NCBI RefSeq assembly: GCF_001619875.1
Contig: NZ_LRFC01000012.1
Location: 62,001 to 126,000 of the forward strand
Origin: Fictibacillus phosphorivorans
Lineage (GTDB): Bacteria; Bacillota; Bacilli; Bacillales; Fictibacillaceae
DNA: 64,000 nt
Direction of reading: 5' to 3'
Below the pieces are notes generated by a model, which was given only the letters and a program-made list of their open reading frames with translations, was not told where the DNA came from and searched no databases. Below, one piece after another: positions 25,512-34,012 of this stretch (position 1 is its first letter; every line of letters starts with the position of its first letter). Both the position numbers and the translations under genes were made by a program.

Positions 25512-27029
25512 GTGAAAAATGTTCTAGTGGCTAAGCATCCAGCAACGGGTGAAACGATTGATCAATGGCTGGTAACAGAAGAAATGCAGGTTCCGGATAT
25601 GTACGAAAAATCGTCCGCTGCGTTTCAATTTTGGTCCACTCGCTCATTGGAAACTCGATTGTCTTTTATAAAAAAAATGAAGCATCATCTATTAGAGAAT
25701 ATGGATGAGATCGTAGATGAAATATGTGCAGCAACAGGGAAGGTTAAGACGGAAGCTCTAACCGCTGATCTAATGCCTGTTATTGATATCATCCAGCATT
25801 ATGAAAAGCGCGCACCAAAAATATTAAAGCGGAAAAGAGTATCAACGCCTCTTTTATTTGTTGGAAAGTCCTCTTATGTAGATTATTTTCCTTTAGGGAC
25901 GGTGTTGGTCATCTCGCCATGGAACTACCCGTTTCAGCTTTCAATGACACCAGTTATTTCTGCTTTAATCGCGGGTAACTCCGTCATTTTAAAACCGTCT
26001 GAAGTAACGCCGACAATCGGACTTTTAATTGAAAAAATTGCGAGAGAAGTCAATCTTCCTAAGAATATTCTACAGGTAGCACATGGAGGAAAAGAGCTTG
26101 GACAGGCACTTGTTTCAGGTAATCCTGACAGCATCTTCTTTACAGGATCTGTTGAAACAGGGCGTAAAATCGGAGTTGAAGCAAGCAAGCGATTCATTCC
26201 GTATACGCTTGAACTAGGCGGGAAGGACCCAATGATTGTATTTGAAGATGCCGCATTAAAACGAGCAGTAAACGGTGCAGTTTGGGGAGCCTTTACGAAC
26301 GCTGGGCAAGTGTGCATGTCCATCGAACGAGTCTATGTGCAGCAAGGCATAGCAGGTGAATTTATTGATCGGCTTGTTGAAGAAACCAAAAATCTTAAAA
26401 TGGGTGAAGACATTGGTTCTTTAACTTTTCCGCATCAAAAAGACATCATTAGAGATCATGTATTAGACGCTCTTGAAAAAGGGGCATTATTGCTGACCGG
26501 ACAACACCCAGATTACTGGGGAGATGGTATGTACATTGAGCCGATGATCTTGACGAACATAACTGAAGATATGAAGGTTGTGACGGAAGAAACCTTTGGC
26601 CCGGTTATGCCAGTGATTACTTTCCTAAAAGAAGAAGAGGTCATTGAAAAAGCGAACTCCACAGAGTTTGGTTTAAATGCGAGTGTTTGGACGAAAGATG
26701 CAGCAAAAGCGAATCGCGTAACATCAAAATTGGTTACCGGCAGTGCTGTTATCAATGATGTATTGGTATCTGTTGCAAATCCACACTTGCCGTTCGGCGG
26801 GGTGAAAAACAGTGGAACAGGCAGATATCATGGAGATGAAGGAATTTATATCTTCACCCGTCAGATGTCTGTAATGAAGGACGCTGGACTTAAACAGCGA
26901 GAAATCAATTGGTATCCCTATGACAATAAATACGGAAAAGTAAGAACGCTAATTAAAGCTTACTTTTCAAATAAAAAACAGTTAGCTGCCCTCATGCGTT
27001 CAGGTATAAAGCAGCTTAGAAAGAAATAA
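25512..27029 (+). CDS. Aldehyde dehydrogenase family protein
   Basis: 505 residues. Class-3-like ALDH: VISPWNYPFQLS, GNSVILKPSE, FTGSVETGRKIG, catalytic Glu in ELGGKDPM and Cys in NAGQVCMS, then EETFGPVMPV. A basic C-terminal tail of about 60 residues (ending MRSGIKQLRKK) extends past the catalytic core, as in membrane-associated fatty aldehyde dehydrogenases, which is only an inference. GTG start at 25512 with AGGAGGTG just upstream. Confidence 0.92.
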   Translation: MKNVLVAKHPATGETIDQWLVTEEMQVPDMYEKSSAAFQFWSTRSLETRLSFIKKMKHHLLENMDEIVDEICAATGKVKTEALTADLMPVIDIIQHYEKRAPKILKRKRVSTPLLFVGKSSYVDYFPLGTVLVISPWNYPFQLSMTPVISALIAGNSVILKPSEVTPTIGLLIEKIAREVNLPKNILQVAHGGKELGQALVSGNPDSIFFTGSVETGRKIGVEASKRFIPYTLELGGKDPMIVFEDAALKRAVNGAVWGAFTNAGQVCMSIERVYVQQGIAGEFIDRLVEETKNLKMGEDIGSLTFPHQKDIIRDHVLDALEKGALLLTGQHPDYWGDGMYIEPMILTNITEDMKVVTEETFGPVMPVITFLKEEEVIEKANSTEFGLNASVWTKDAAKANRVTSKLVTGSAVINDVLVSVANPHLPFGGVKNSGTGRYHGDEGIYIFTRQMSVMKDAGLKQREINWYPYDNKYGKVRTLIKAYFSNKKQLAALMRSGIKQLRKK

Positions 27030-27064
27030 AAGCGGTTCAGCTTATGCTGAATCGCTTTTATTTG
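27027..27064 (+). terminator. Terminator of the aldehyde dehydrogenase gene
   Basis: AAAGCGGTTCAGC and GCTGAATCGCTTT pair around TTAT, followed by TATTT. Confidence 0.9.
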
Positions 27065-27099
27065 TCCATCTGACACAGATACTTCGTAATGAACATGAG

Positions 27100-27204
27100 T
27101 TATTCCTTGATTAGAGTCACTTTTTCCGTGAAAAGGTTCTATTTTTCCGTGATTAGAGTCACTTTTTCCATGATAAGGGACATTTATTCCGTGATTATTC
27201 AAAA
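27100..27204. repeat. 21-bp tandem array B (5 units)
   Basis: Five consecutive 21-bp units. The core is TTTTTCCGTGATTAG with a variable tail, AGTCAC in two of them. It lies between the convergent ends of the aldehyde dehydrogenase and ArsR genes. Confidence 0.88.
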
Positions 27205-27268
27205 TCATGTTTATGCAGAGTGGAATTGGTAACTGGCACGACAGTTTGTACACCTGCACTAGCCATTT

Positions 27269-27577
27269 TTATAAAATACATTCATCTTCAATAATATTGA
27301 TCAACTGTTTTAGCTGCACAACGGTTTGGTCAAGCGTTAAAAAATAAAAGATCTCTTTCCCCTTTTTTTCCGTTCCAACAAGTCCCGCTTCACGCAATAT
27401 TTTAAGGTGGTGCGAAACGGTTGGCCGTGACATAGGGGACTGACTCGCTATATCTGTGACATTCAATTTATCTGTTTCAGCTAATAACAGGACAAGATCT
27501 TGTCTGACAGGATCACCCAGTGCTTGAAACAAAGGGATGGTTTTTCTAAACATTTCTACAGCGTATTCGTTTGACAT
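27269..27577 (-). CDS. ArsR-family transcriptional regulator
   Basis: About 102 residues. Winged helix-turn-helix: [16 protein letters not shown], the recognition helix [18 protein letters not shown], then the wing GKEIFYFLT. There is no CVC metal site, so it is probably not an arsenic sensor. GGTGAT supports ATG 27577 (or 27580); the ORF runs on to 27649 without a site. Divergent from the SASP gene. Confidence 0.88.
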   Translation of the reverse strand: MSNEYAVEMFRKTIPLFQALGDPVRQDLVLLLAETDKLNVTDIASQSPMSRPTVSHHLKILREAGLVGTEKKGKEIFYFLTLDQTVVQLKQLINIIEDECIL

Positions 27578-27751
27578 CATATCACCAACTTTTTCTATAT
27601 CATCCGTTTTATTTTCTTTACTATAAATCAGTATAAACGATTGGTCCAATTATTTTTAAAATTTGAGTGGGAACAGCACTATAAATTGCCAGTATCCAAC
27701 GCGCATATGAAAAACTTTGGGAAACAAAATAGGTATAAGGGGGTGAAACAC

Positions 27752-27946
27752 ATGGCAAGAAGAAACAAATTGGTAGTCCCAGGAGCGCAGCAGGCAATCG
27801 ATCAAATGAAATATGAGATCGCATCTGAGTTCGGTGTTACACTTGGCCCAGATACAACTGCACGTGCAAATGGCTCGGTTGGCGGGGAAATGACAAAACG
27901 TTTGGTAGCGATGGGTCAGCAGCAATTAAGCGGCGGAAATCGCTAA
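27752..27946 (+). CDS. sspB: Alpha/beta-type small acid-soluble spore protein
   Basis: 64 residues. [11 protein letters not shown] contains the GPR protease cleavage site, and the second conserved block is [16 protein letters not shown]. These proteins coat spore DNA and protect it from UV and heat. AGGGGGTG before ATG 27752 fixes the start. The gene is near bmrCD and yheB/yheA as sspB is in B. subtilis; the exact paralogue name is less certain. Confidence 0.93.
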   Translation: MARRNKLVVPGAQQAIDQMKYEIASEFGVTLGPDTTARANGSVGGEMTKRLVAMGQQQLSGGNR

Positions 27947-27964
27947 AGAAAGCAAAGCATTAGA

Positions 27965-27998
27965 TGAAAAGGGGGTGGAGCAATCCACTCCTTTTTCA
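27965..27998 (+). terminator. Terminator of the SASP gene
   Basis: GGGGTGGA and TCCACTCC pair around GCAA (one G-U pair), followed by TTTTTC. Confidence 0.85.
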
Positions 27999-28018
27999 AG
28001 ATTTAAGGAGTGATAGTA

Positions 28019-28267
28019 ATGGCGATGTGTCCGATATGCAACAACTTTCAAACCATAAACGTTAGATGTCCTGAATGCGGGCGAGCTGTTCAAGATCAAG
28101 GAAAAGTAAGTGATTTTTTTGATGATTATAGTCCCGATATGGAGACAGATGAACTTAAGCTGGAAGATGGATATCCGACAGATTTCAAAGACAGCCAGTG
28201 TCCTCATGTCTTTTATTGTGATTCGTGTCATCAAGAAGTGCTTTTTTTCATTGGTGAATGGGAATAA
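28019..28267 (+). CDS. Small zinc-ribbon protein, 82 residues
   Basis: Two CXXC pairs at the N-terminus (CPICNNF, CPECGRA), an acidic middle, and two more metal-binding candidates (CPHVFYCDSCHQE). It looks like a zinc-binding protein of unknown function. AAGGAG ten bases before ATG 28019. Next to a SASP gene, but it has its own site and terminator. No family recognised. Confidence 0.75.
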   Translation: MAMCPICNNFQTINVRCPECGRAVQDQGKVSDFFDDYSPDMETDELKLEDGYPTDFKDSQCPHVFYCDSCHQEVLFFIGEWE

Positions 28268-28306
28268 AAACCTTCATTTCCTTATAGAAGGACATGAAGG
28301 TTTATT
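28265..28306. terminator. Terminator between the zinc-ribbon and permease genes
   Basis: AAACCTTCAT and ATGAAGGTTT pair with inner TCCTT/AAGGA arms. Usable in both directions. Confidence 0.87.
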
Positions 28307-28955
28307 GGCTTACGCTGATTCGTTTTTCAATGACTACTCTAAGCCAGTCAAGTAAAGAAGTTAAAATCCAATAGATCACTGCAGCCTCTACTAACACAGG
28401 AAGTACGATTAACTGAGAGGCACTTATCTGATCTGCCATCAACGTTAGTTCTGGTACGGTAATAACAGAAGCTAAGGACGATGCCTTTACGATATCAATC
28501 AATGAGTTCCAAACAGATGGAATGGATATTCTCCAAGCTTGAGGAAGAATGACTTCTTTATACGTAAGATATCTGTTCATTCCTAACGAAAAGGCTGCTT
28601 CCCATTGTCCTTTTTCAATAGATTGAATCGCTCCTCGATAAGATTCTGCAATATAAGCGCTAAAATGAAGAATGAGTCCAGCAAGTGCTGCTTGCCATCC
28701 TTCTGGTACATAAATAAAAGTAAATCCGTTATAAAGGATCAATAATTGGATTAATAATGGCGTTCCCCTAAAAAAAGAAATATACCCCTTTGCAAACCCT
28801 GATAAAAATCGATTGGATGACATCCTGCATAAAGCAATAACCAATCCAAAAATAAGCGCTCCTAGTATAGAAACTAGACTGATAACAACAGTAAAAACAG
28901 CTCCCTCCAAAAGATAGGGGAGGGAGTTGATCAGAATTTCTGATAAGTTATTCAC
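28302..28955 (-). CDS. Polar amino-acid ABC transporter permease
   Basis: 217 residues with five membrane helices and the EAA loop (ESYRGAIQSIEKGQWEAA, typical of the HisMQ/GlnP family). The starts overlap: GTG 28955 lies in the end of the binding-protein gene (GTGAATAA). With that lipoprotein it forms an importer, probably for cystine or a related amino acid (inference from similarity to TcyAB). No ATPase gene follows; the transcript ends at a terminator. Confidence 0.9.
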   Translation of the reverse strand: MNNLSEILINSLPYLLEGAVFTVVISLVSILGALIFGLVIALCRMSSNRFLSGFAKGYISFFRGTPLLIQLLILYNGFTFIYVPEGWQAALAGLILHFSAYIAESYRGAIQSIEKGQWEAAFSLGMNRYLTYKEVILPQAWRISIPSVWNSLIDIVKASSLASVITVPELTLMADQISASQLIVLPVLVEAAVIYWILTSLLDWLRVVIEKRISVSQ

Positions 28956-29730
28956 TTACATCTTCTCCAAAATATTTTTCAGAGAGTTTTTTCAACGTGC
29001 CGTCTTTTTTCATTTCTTCAAGGGCTTTGTCCACATCTTCTATTAGCTGCTTATCATCTTTTCGGAATGCGAATGCCATTTCGTTTTCGTTGAAAGGTTC
29101 ACCAACCGCTTTTACGTTGTAGTCTGTGTTCTTTAATTCTGTGAGGATGAAGAGTTTATCGTTCATAGCTGCATCAACACGGTTTACATCAAGATCTGTT
29201 AAAACTTGTGCAATCCCTTTATAGAACTTTGTTTTTGCACCAGCTTTTTCTGCTTCTGCTGCATAGTTGCTTCCTTGTGTTGTACCCACAACTTTTCCTT
29301 TAAGGTCTTCAATCCCTTTTATATCTTTGTTGTCTTTATTAACGATTACTTGTCCGCCAGAAACGGTGTAAGGTGTTGAGAAATCGTACTTTTGCTTTCT
29401 TTCGTCTGTAATGGTTACTTGGTTTGCTACAAGGTCAAAGCGTTTTGAATCCAGGGAAGTAAACATGTTCTTCCATTCTGTAGCTACAAACTTAGGCTTC
29501 ATATCGAGACGTTTTGCTACTTCTTTTGCAACTTCTACGTCATAACCCGTAATTTCGTTTGTTTTTTTATCACGGTATGAGAATGGGGGATATGTAGCCT
29601 CCGTACCGATTGTTAGTTCCTTTTTCTCTGCATCTGAACCTGTATCTTTAGATTGATCAGAGGTTCCGCAAGCCGATAGCAGAACAGCTGATAGGGCAAG
29701 CGCCGAAAGGAATTTAAATGTGTTTTTCAA
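28948..29730 (-). CDS. Amino-acid ABC transporter substrate-binding lipoprotein
   Basis: 260 residues. The signal peptide ends in the lipobox LLSAC (Cys21), followed by an SBP family 3 domain (TEATYPPFSYRD, then GYDVEVAKEVAKRL and VTITDERKQKYDFSTPY). It resembles TcyA-type cystine binding proteins, but the ligand is not proven. SD AGGAGGA precedes the start. It heads a two-gene operon with the permease. Confidence 0.92.
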   Translation of the reverse strand: MKNTFKFLSALALSAVLLSACGTSDQSKDTGSDAEKKELTIGTEATYPPFSYRDKKTNEITGYDVEVAKEVAKRLDMKPKFVATEWKNMFTSLDSKRFDLVANQVTITDERKQKYDFSTPYTVSGGQVIVNKDNKDIKGIEDLKGKVVGTTQGSNYAAEAEKAGAKTKFYKGIAQVLTDLDVNRVDAAMNDKLFILTELKNTDYNVKAVGEPFNENEMAFAFRKDDKQLIEDVDKALEEMKKDGTLKKLSEKYFGEDVSE

Positions 29731-29868
29731 ATGAAGTCCTCCTTATCGAGATAATCCCGACAAATTTTATAGAATTAATTGTATAAACCAACTGCGGTTT
29801 CGTCAATCATTTAACATTTTCCCCGATAAAGAAAAAAATAACAGGGGAATTTTAGATTGATTATCTAA

Positions 29869-29973
29869 TCACATAAAAATGATGGGGTTTCACATAATTT
29901 TAGCCTGTCATCACATAATTTTTGTCTATCATCATATAAAAATCACGAGTCATCACATGAAAATGTCATTTCA
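29869..29973. repeat. 21-bp tandem array C (5 units)
   Basis: Five units of exactly 21 bp with the core TCACATAAAAAT or a close variant and a variable second half. Read on the minus strand the core is ATTTTTATGTGA, the same as that of array E on the plus strand. Confidence 0.88.
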
Positions 29974-29986
29974 TCATAATCGTCAA

Positions 29987-30022
29987 CGAAAAAAGCTCTG
30001 CTTGATAATCAAGCAGAGCTTT
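29987..30022 (-). terminator. Terminator of msmX
   Basis: On the minus strand AGCTCTGCTTGA and TCAAGCAGAGCT pair around TTA, followed by TTTTTTC. Confidence 0.92.
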
Positions 30023-30036
30023 CAAAGCAATATGGT

Positions 30037-31134
30037 TTAACGAATACGGATTTCAGTTTCTTTGTCGAAGAAATGTGCTTTGTTCATGTCAAAAGCAAGA
30101 GAAATACTTTGTCCGTTCTGAATATCAGTACGAGAATCAACACGTGCGATGAAGTCTTGTCCGCTAACAGTGGAGTATAGGAACGTTTCAGCACCCATCA
30201 ATTCAGCAACGTCAATCTTCGCTTCAATTTTCGTATTTGAAGAAGACTCTAAGAATACAGGCTCATCATGGATGTCTTCAGGACGGATCCCAAGAACAAC
30301 TTCCTTGTTGTTATAGCCTTTTTCTTGTAGTACTTTCATCTTTCCGCCAGGAATTGCAATTCTTGTGTCTCCCACTTTAAAGAAACCGTCTTCAAGCGTT
30401 CCGTTTAAGAAGTTCATTGCTGGGCTTCCGATAAATCCACCAACGAAAATGTTTTCTGGCGTATCATATACTTCTTTTGGAGATCCAACTTGTTGGATGT
30501 GTCCGTCTTTCATAACAACGATACGCGTTGCCATTGTCATCGCTTCAGTTTGGTCATGCGTTACATAGATTGTAGTCGTTTGAAGACGTTGGTGAAGCTT
30601 TGTGATCTCTGCACGCATTTGAACACGAAGTTTTGCATCAAGGTTAGATAACGGCTCATCCATCAAGAATACTTTTGCATCACGAACGATCGCACGTCCT
30701 AGTGCAACACGCTGACGCTGACCACCTGAAAGAGCTTTTGGTTTACGGTCTAAGTATTGCTCAAGGCCAAGAATACGAGCTGCTTCTTTCACGCGCTTAT
30801 CAATTTCTTCTTTGCTGAATTTACGCAGCTTTAGTCCGAACGCCATGTTGTCATAAACGTTCATATGAGGGTAAAGCGCATAGTTTTGGAATACCATCGC
30901 GATATCGCGATCTTTTGGAGCAACATCGTTTACAACGCGGTCGTCGATTACAAGTTCGCCTTCCGAAATTTCTTCAAGACCAGCGATCATACGAAGAGTC
31001 GTAGATTTACCGCAACCTGATGGACCTACGAATACGATGAATTCTTTGTCCGAGATATCAAGGTTAAAATCATGTACAGCTGTTACTTTGTTATCATAAC
31101 GTTTTACGATGTTATTTAATTTAATTCCTGCCAT
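30037..31134 (-). CDS. msmX: Multisugar ABC importer ATPase MsmX
   Basis: 365 residues, the length of MsmX. Walker A GPSGCGKST (about residues 38-46), signature LSGGQRQR, Walker B VFLMDEPLSNLD, switch TTIYVTHDQ, then the MalK-type C-terminal regulatory fold (GIRPEDIHDEP). MsmX energises several sugar importers encoded elsewhere, so an isolated gene is normal. GGAAGGGG precedes ATG 31134. Confidence 0.94.
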   Translation of the reverse strand: MAGIKLNNIVKRYDNKVTAVHDFNLDISDKEFIVFVGPSGCGKSTTLRMIAGLEEISEGELVIDDRVVNDVAPKDRDIAMVFQNYALYPHMNVYDNMAFGLKLRKFSKEEIDKRVKEAARILGLEQYLDRKPKALSGGQRQRVALGRAIVRDAKVFLMDEPLSNLDAKLRVQMRAEITKLHQRLQTTTIYVTHDQTEAMTMATRIVVMKDGHIQQVGSPKEVYDTPENIFVGGFIGSPAMNFLNGTLEDGFFKVGDTRIAIPGGKMKVLQEKGYNNKEVVLGIRPEDIHDEPVFLESSSNTKIEAKIDVAELMGAETFLYSTVSGQDFIARVDSRTDIQNGQSISLAFDMNKAHFFDKETEIRIR

Positions 31135-31576
31135 TGTAAAATCCCCTTCCGATGTAAACGTTTTCTTAATGTTTTAAGTTTACGCCTTAAGAACCATAGT
31201 CGTAAATGGACGACATGCCTAAAATGAAAACACCTCTTTATGCAATGTGCACAAAGAGGGTTTGGAAGTATTGATTTCCGCTCCAGGGTGCTCGCTTTCC
31301 GCGGGGCAGGCGGTGAGCCACATTCGATCATTTCACTTTTAAGTGTCTCACCTGTCTAGTTGCAGTGGCTACCCCTCGAGGTCAAAAGCTAAATGGTCCA
31401 CAAGGCAAGTACGCCTTGCTTGCCCATTCACCTTTTGCTTGTCGGGGCTGAACGAGCCACTTCCACTTTTCGGACTGCCAGCCTGTCCCACAGGAGTCTC
31501 GCACCTTACGCTCCAATCAACTTTTCATAGAAGGAATTGAAACAAAATGCAACTGAAGCAGCAATCTTTATAAAAG
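31135..31576. other. Intergenic stretch with repeat copy R3
   Basis: Repeat copy R3 occupies 31270-31521. The rest (31135-31265) contains a short inverted sequence near 31220-31262 (CCTCTTT...AAAGAGG), a likely terminator or promoter element for msmX, and AT-rich sequence. Confidence 0.6.
31270..31521 (-). repeat. Dispersed modular inverted repeat, copy R3 (extended)
   Basis: Minus-strand copy of about 250 bp. The usual ends and GGTGAG...CTCACC core are present, plus an additional module of about 120 bp whose own ends are AGTGGCT and AGCCACT, with GCCCC and GGGGC inside. The same module is found in R5. Confidence 0.88.
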
Positions 31577-32470
31577 TTATAAATTTCTATTTTGTTCGTA
31601 AGACAAAATGGCCATGTAGACAGTTAGTGCATTTTTAAACTGTTTGACGTCTAAACCAGTCTTCTCATAAAACTTATCTACTCGGTATTGGAGACTATTT
31701 CGATGAATGTATAGCTTTTTCGCAGCTAGTGAAGCGTTCATGTTGCATTCTGCAAACACTTTGATGCTTTTTAATGTTTCTTGGTCTTCGTTATCCCATT
31801 CTGTTAATAGCGCCTGTAAGGTTTTCTCTGCCAACGGGTTTGCAGACTGAAGAAGTAAATGAGGAACCACATCCGCTATCGTATACACAGGTTTGGGGTG
31901 TAACTGATTTTTGACTTCAATAAATTGCTGCTGTTCACGCTCGTAAGTTTTTTGGGCATGAGATAATTGATACTGATAGGATCCGATATAGACGGAAACA
32001 TCAATATAAAAGTCAGTTGACAGCATGTCTTTAAGCGCTTCATAAGGCGTGTCGATAAACTCTTGCTTCGACGTTTCAATAATTACTCCGCCTTTGTGGT
32101 CTTTATTTAACAGGAGGACGGCATCTTCAGGAAAGAGTCCGTTAACCGCTTCTGAAAAAGAGATAAAATCGGTGATCGGCTGCTTGCTAAAAAAGTGCAC
32201 AAAACGGTAGAAGGTTTCTTCATCTAGTAATGCGTCTCCCTTAAGGATGGATTCCCATTTTAACTGTGCAGTAGAATAAGCAGGTGTATTTGTATCATTT
32301 TCATAGGTGTTAAACATGGACCGAAGCAATCGGCTCTCTGAATCAGAAAGGGAAGATTGAGATATGCCAAAACGCGTTCCTTCATCTGTAATGAACCAGA
32401 GGTACCCTGACTGTTGTGAGGTATCCGTTGTTATCGAATTTCCGTAATGTTTCTTTAACTTATCGAGCAT
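31577..32470 (-). CDS. PucR/CdaR-type transcriptional regulator (YxkF-like)
   Basis: 297 residues. The C-terminal helix-turn-helix VFAECNMNASLAAKKLYIHR followed by NSLQYRVDKF is the PucR/CdaR (HTH_30) signature; the N-terminal 200 residues are a sensor of unknown ligand. It is upstream of msmX on the same strand. B. subtilis also has a regulator of this kind (yxkF) beside msmX, which supports a sugar-related role (inference). A weak or no terminator follows. Confidence 0.85.
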   Translation of the reverse strand: MLDKLKKHYGNSITTDTSQQSGYLWFITDEGTRFGISQSSLSDSESRLLRSMFNTYENDTNTPAYSTAQLKWESILKGDALLDEETFYRFVHFFSKQPITDFISFSEAVNGLFPEDAVLLLNKDHKGGVIIETSKQEFIDTPYEALKDMLSTDFYIDVSVYIGSYQYQLSHAQKTYEREQQQFIEVKNQLHPKPVYTIADVVPHLLLQSANPLAEKTLQALLTEWDNEDQETLKSIKVFAECNMNASLAAKKLYIHRNSLQYRVDKFYEKTGLDVKQFKNALTVYMAILSYEQNRNL

Positions 32471-32599
32471 CCTTTTTCATATCCTTTCAAGAAAAAGCTT
32501 GCTATTATTATAACAATGTTAAGTGGTTTACTAAACAAACAGAATGTAAAGGGAGGAGCCATCATGAAAAATTGTCCATGAGTAACGACTTCTACGGTC

Positions 32600-33205
32600 G
32601 TGTACGACTGGAATAACAAAGAAATCTGGACGAATCAACAAAATTGGGATAGGCCGCAATCAAAGTCTCTTATACTCACATTCGATGATGGCCCGTCTTC
32701 GGTACTCATTCCCTTGCTGGATATTTTAAAGAAACATGATGTGAAAGCGATGTTCTTTTGGCAATCAAGGCTTCTCTATAAAAAAAGACCCTGGAAAAGG
32801 GTGTTGAAAGAAGGGCATATGATCGGCGGCCATTCATTGCGTCATCGTGACCTTACGAGACTGAGCTGTTATGAACAGGAACATGATATTCATAACAATA
32901 TAAAACATATTGAGAGCCTGACAGGACAAAAGGTAAAATACTTTCGTCCGCCATACGGTCAGTTTAACGAAGATACATTGCAAGTTTTAAAGAAATTAGA
33001 TGTGGTTCCTTTCTTATGGGAGGTCGCAGGACTGGATTGGGAGCTTAAGCACAACCAAAATCAAATTGTACATAATGTCGTGAATTATGCAGATCATGGG
33101 TCGATTATTTTGCTTCATGAGCTAAAGCAAACGGTTATGATCTTGGATGATTTAATAGATGAACTTAAAAGAGAAGGCTATGAGTTTATACTGCCTCCTG
33201 AATAA
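32600..33205 (+). CDS. Polysaccharide deacetylase family protein with disturbed 5' end
   Basis: A NodB-type domain: TFDDGPSS (metal-binding Asp), HSLRHRDL (zinc histidines), RPPYGQFN and LLHEL. It removes acetyl groups from a cell-wall or other polysaccharide. There is no signal peptide. The only strong ribosome-binding site (GGGAGGAG) precedes ATG 32564, which is in the same frame, but that frame meets TGA after five codons (MKNCP) at 32579. GTG 32600 is the nearest usable in-frame start and has no site. Either a nonsense mutation or an unusual start is involved, so function is uncertain. Confidence 0.75.
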   Translation: MYDWNNKEIWTNQQNWDRPQSKSLILTFDDGPSSVLIPLLDILKKHDVKAMFFWQSRLLYKKRPWKRVLKEGHMIGGHSLRHRDLTRLSCYEQEHDIHNNIKHIESLTGQKVKYFRPPYGQFNEDTLQVLKKLDVVPFLWEVAGLDWELKHNQNQIVHNVVNYADHGSIILLHELKQTVMILDDLIDELKREGYEFILPPE

Positions 33206-33226
33206 TGAAGAAGGTGGAGGAAAAGG

Positions 33227-33925
33227 ATGAGAAAAAGAATTGTTGTTTCTTTTAGTGGTGGAAAAGATTCTATTCTAGCTCTGCATAGGCTGCAAACATC
33301 AGGGGAATGGGAGATCGATTCCTTGGTGACAACTTTAACGGAAGACTATGACCGAACAACCATGCATGGTGTTCGATATGAACTATTAAAGCAGCAAGCT
33401 GAATCTCTAGGTATCCCCCTTCGAATCGTGTGGATTCCACGGAATTGCTCTAATGAGGTGTATCAAGAAAGGATGCAGAAAGCGGTCAATGGAATACTTG
33501 CTGACGGTGTTCACCATATGATGTTTGGGGATATCTTTTTAGAAGATGTAAAAGTGTATCGAGAAAAAATGCTAAAGGGGACGGGGCTGACTCCTATCTT
33601 TCCTCTTTGGGGAGAACAATCAGACGCTATTATAGCGGAGTTCTTAGAGAAGGGGTTTAAAACGGTTGTTTGCTGTTCTGACACAGATAAAATAGATGCT
33701 TCTTTTACAGGAAGAGTTTTAGACAAACAATTTATTGAAGAGTTTCCCGCAGAGCATGACATTTGCGGAGAGAACGGAGAATTCCATACCTTTGTATTTG
33801 ATGGACCTAACTTTTCTATTCCAGTTGCGTATCAGTTAGGCGAGAATCGGTTGGCAAAAGATATGTTGACGAACAAAGACCGATTTTATTACGTTGACTT
33901 GCTTCCCGTTGGTGTAGAGAAATAG
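33227..33925 (+). CDS. Diphthine-ammonia ligase family protein (PP-loop ATPase)
   Basis: 232 residues. SFSGGKDS at residues 8-15 is the PP-loop nucleotide-binding motif and EFHTFVFDGPNF near residue 185 is typical of the DUF71/Dph6 family. In archaea and eukaryotes it amidates diphthine on EF-2; bacteria lack diphthamide, so the bacterial substrate is unknown. Starts 21 bp after the deacetylase with GGTGGAGG upstream, so probably cotranscribed. Confidence 0.88.
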   Translation: MRKRIVVSFSGGKDSILALHRLQTSGEWEIDSLVTTLTEDYDRTTMHGVRYELLKQQAESLGIPLRIVWIPRNCSNEVYQERMQKAVNGILADGVHHMMFGDIFLEDVKVYREKMLKGTGLTPIFPLWGEQSDAIIAEFLEKGFKTVVCCSDTDKIDASFTGRVLDKQFIEEFPAEHDICGENGEFHTFVFDGPNFSIPVAYQLGENRLAKDMLTNKDRFYYVDLLPVGVEK

Positions 33926-34012
33926 ATATCCGATTGGTGTCCAAATTGCTTGAGACTTTTGAAATGACGTATACTAGGTAAATAGAATACGCAGTTATTG
34001 GAGAGAATCATT

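Larger units (their letters stand above)
29731..30036. other. Intergenic stretch with 21-bp array C and msmX terminator
   Basis: Holds the promoter region of the amino-acid transporter (29731-29800), array C (29869-29973) and the msmX terminator (29987-30022). No riboswitch was recognised. Confidence 0.65.

Noticed and set aside
29731-29868. S-box or T-box riboswitch before the amino-acid transporter
   Set aside because: No T-box sequence, specifier loop or SAM-I aptamer blocks were found; only AT-rich promoter sequence.
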